A program made the position numbers and the translations under genes. Below are positions 62,660 through 64,000 of a stretch of 64,000 nucleotides of DNA, piece after piece (the stretch's first letter is position 1; each line of letters starts with the position of its first letter). The notes under the pieces are model-generated. The model was not told where the DNA came from and did no database searches. It saw only the letters and a list, made by a program, of their open reading frames with translations. The DNA is from Notospermus geniculatus (Eukaryota; Nemertea; Pilidiophora; Heteronemertea; Lineidae), in the NCBI GenBank assembly GCA_002633025.1, contig NMRB01000026.1, positions 850,480 through 914,479 of the forward strand, in the 5' to 3' direction.

Positions 62660-63665
62660 ATGGCCCCTGACACTTAAAGGGGTCACTCACCCTGGCAAAT
62701 TGGTCTCTTGGGCATGGACTGTAGAAGGGAAGGTCGGTTCAAAACTGAGTGCAGGTTGATTTAAGTTCAGGCTCCTGTACATCTCAAATGATGGACATCC
62801 AGAGGTTCAGATGACTCACTGGCTTTGCCACAGTCTATCTCACTTCAGCAGTTAGGCCCTGCTCTAAACAGGCGATGATCTACAGGGGTCGCCCGCCTCC
62901 CCTTTTGCTGACAAATCTGTAAAATCGCCCATGTAATTCTGAAATATGTGAGCCGCTCTGGCAAAATCAGACGCTTGTCACTCAGAAGTTGAGCCTCAAT
63001 GAACTAAGATGACACCAGGAGAGAATGGAAGAAATAGATTCTGTCAGATTTCATAAAAGGCAGAGAAACTGACACTGACAAACATTTGGTCTCAACCTGC
63101 CATGGTAAGAGCGACATGCGTCTGGTTTTACCAGAGCGGCTCACATACATGTATTTGGCGCAAATTTCAATGTTCCTAGCACAGGGCGCCCTCTCTTTTT
63201 CCAACTGGATCTGCCCCTGCTAAAACTGTGGCAGCTTATCTTGAGCCGGAGCAAGAATGACGGAATTAAAACTAAATATGTTCCATGTACATTTCACTTC
63301 TGAAATCAAACAATCACTCACCTTCCGTTGTGACTTCAAGAACGTCGCCATACGGACTTGATGAATCGACATTAACAGCTTTCACCCGAAATGTGTACGT
63401 TGTGTTCCCTTCCAACTTGACAATCTTCTTAATGACATCCCGTCCATAACCTGGGTCCGTGATCCCCGCAGCAGCCTCAGTCCAGTCGTCAGAGAGGCCA
63501 CGATCAATTGTAAACGTTTGAGGTGTTCCACCGGCGAAACCACTCTTGAAGGTCAAGGTCACGGAAACTGCAGTGATGTTCAGCATTCTGAGACAACATG
63601 GAGTGGAAGGTGGTCCTGTGGGAAAAAGATTTTATCAAACCTTTTTATGAAAATTTTGGAACGCT
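62660..63665. repeat. Third copy of the FN3 exon and its downstream intron
   Basis: The segment matches 38583-39600 and 49970-50945. Its left end falls inside the intron between FN3 and TM exons, and its right end just upstream of the FN3 exon. Confidence 0.8.
63322..63615 (-). CDS. Third copy of the FN3 exon (block C, partial)
   Basis: This exon is a near-identical copy of 39244-39537 and 50602-50895. The similarity extends through the downstream intron to about 62660, where it breaks off before any TM exon. Upstream, similarity ends at about 63665 at a MITE insertion. It may belong to a further receptor copy off the right edge, or be an orphan module. Phase 1-1 would also allow it to splice to Ig exon a. 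Confidence 0.75.
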
Positions 63666-63889
63666 TGTGAGGCGGTCTAGGAAACCTGTCGGATGTCGCA
63701 TTTCAGGAAAGTGTTAATGGCCTTGGTGAACCCACACATTTCAATAGCTGAAATCAGGAGATTATAGATAATCTCCTTGCTGAAATGCACTACGTAACAG
63801 GTAAACAGTAGCAGATCAGTGCACAGGCAATCTAACAGTCCTTGTTGATCATTCAGTGACATCTGACGGGTCTTCCTAGACCGCCACAC
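63666..63889. mobile_element. MITE family GAGGCGGTCTAGG, copy 5
   Basis: Ends GTGAGGCGGTCTAGGAAAC and CTTCCTAGACCGCCACAC. It is about 30 bp longer than the others owing to a small internal inverted duplication (AGGAGATTATAGATAATCTCC near 63756). Its left end marks where block C stops resembling blocks A and B. Confidence 0.78.
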
Positions 63890-64000
63890 ATTTTATAGGA
63901 TGTAAGCTGAGCCCTGTCATGGCATAGTGAAATATTCATGTACAGTATACCGGTACCTAAGTTCGCGGGTTTGATTCCATTTGGCCCATTCCTTGTGAGA

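Noticed and set aside
34038-63615. Blocks A and B as two haplotypes of one locus wrongly placed in tandem
   Set aside because: Not fully excluded, but the different Ig order, the mosaic V exon, the different 3' ends and the presence of a third FN3 copy favour real tandem duplication. Read depth and spanning long reads would decide.

Overview
This is a window of animal (metazoan) nuclear genome. The genes are split by many GT-AG introns, each exon boundary keeps codon phase, and non-coding DNA is full of short inverted-repeat elements, tRNA-derived SINEs and minisatellites. Gene content (a SUCO orthologue, an RNF26 orthologue, a many-exon Ig/FN3 receptor) and repeat style suggest a marine invertebrate such as a mollusc, brachiopod, lancelet or ambulacrarian. 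I cannot name the species. Four short N runs, two of them in poly-C, point to a draft assembly.

Region 1 (1-26138, minus strand) is one large gene for SUCO, the mid-SUN-domain ossification factor. I traced 18 exons with consistent phases, from a signal-peptide exon at 26138 to a lysine-rich C-terminal exon that runs off the left edge. A further exon at 17211-17397 encodes a hydrophobic segment. It fits the reading frame either as an alternative first exon (signal anchor) or as a cassette. The introns hold a 41/42-bp minisatellite, a 21-bp minisatellite, two TTAA-flanked piggyBac-like elements, several SINEs and many MITEs.

Region 2 (26139-29103) is a divergent intergenic region containing a 457-bp long-TIR element and a nested foldback. 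It is followed by an intronless plus-strand RNF26 gene encoding a multi-pass membrane RING E3 ligase.

Region 3 (29104-34037) has no gene I can support and is made of MITEs and a SINE.

Region 4 (34038 to the right edge, minus strand) is a cluster of immunoglobulin/fibronectin-III receptor exons. Two homologous blocks (A, 34038-45001; B, 45830-62139) each encode Ig domains, an FN3 domain, a membrane-proximal FN3-like domain with a transmembrane helix, and a cytoplasmic tail rich in YAEV-type tyrosine motifs and a proline-rich stretch. A third FN3 exon (63322-63615) begins another partial copy at the right edge. Every extracellular exon is of symmetric phase 1-1, so modules can be added or lost in frame. 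The blocks differ in Ig number (6 versus 12 visible), in copies of an 87-bp tyrosine-motif repeat (2 versus 3) and in the last exon. Block A has no visible start exon of its own. This receptor cluster is the most interesting content of the window: it looks like a signalling receptor whose ectodomain and inhibitory/adaptor-type tail are both changing by tandem duplication.
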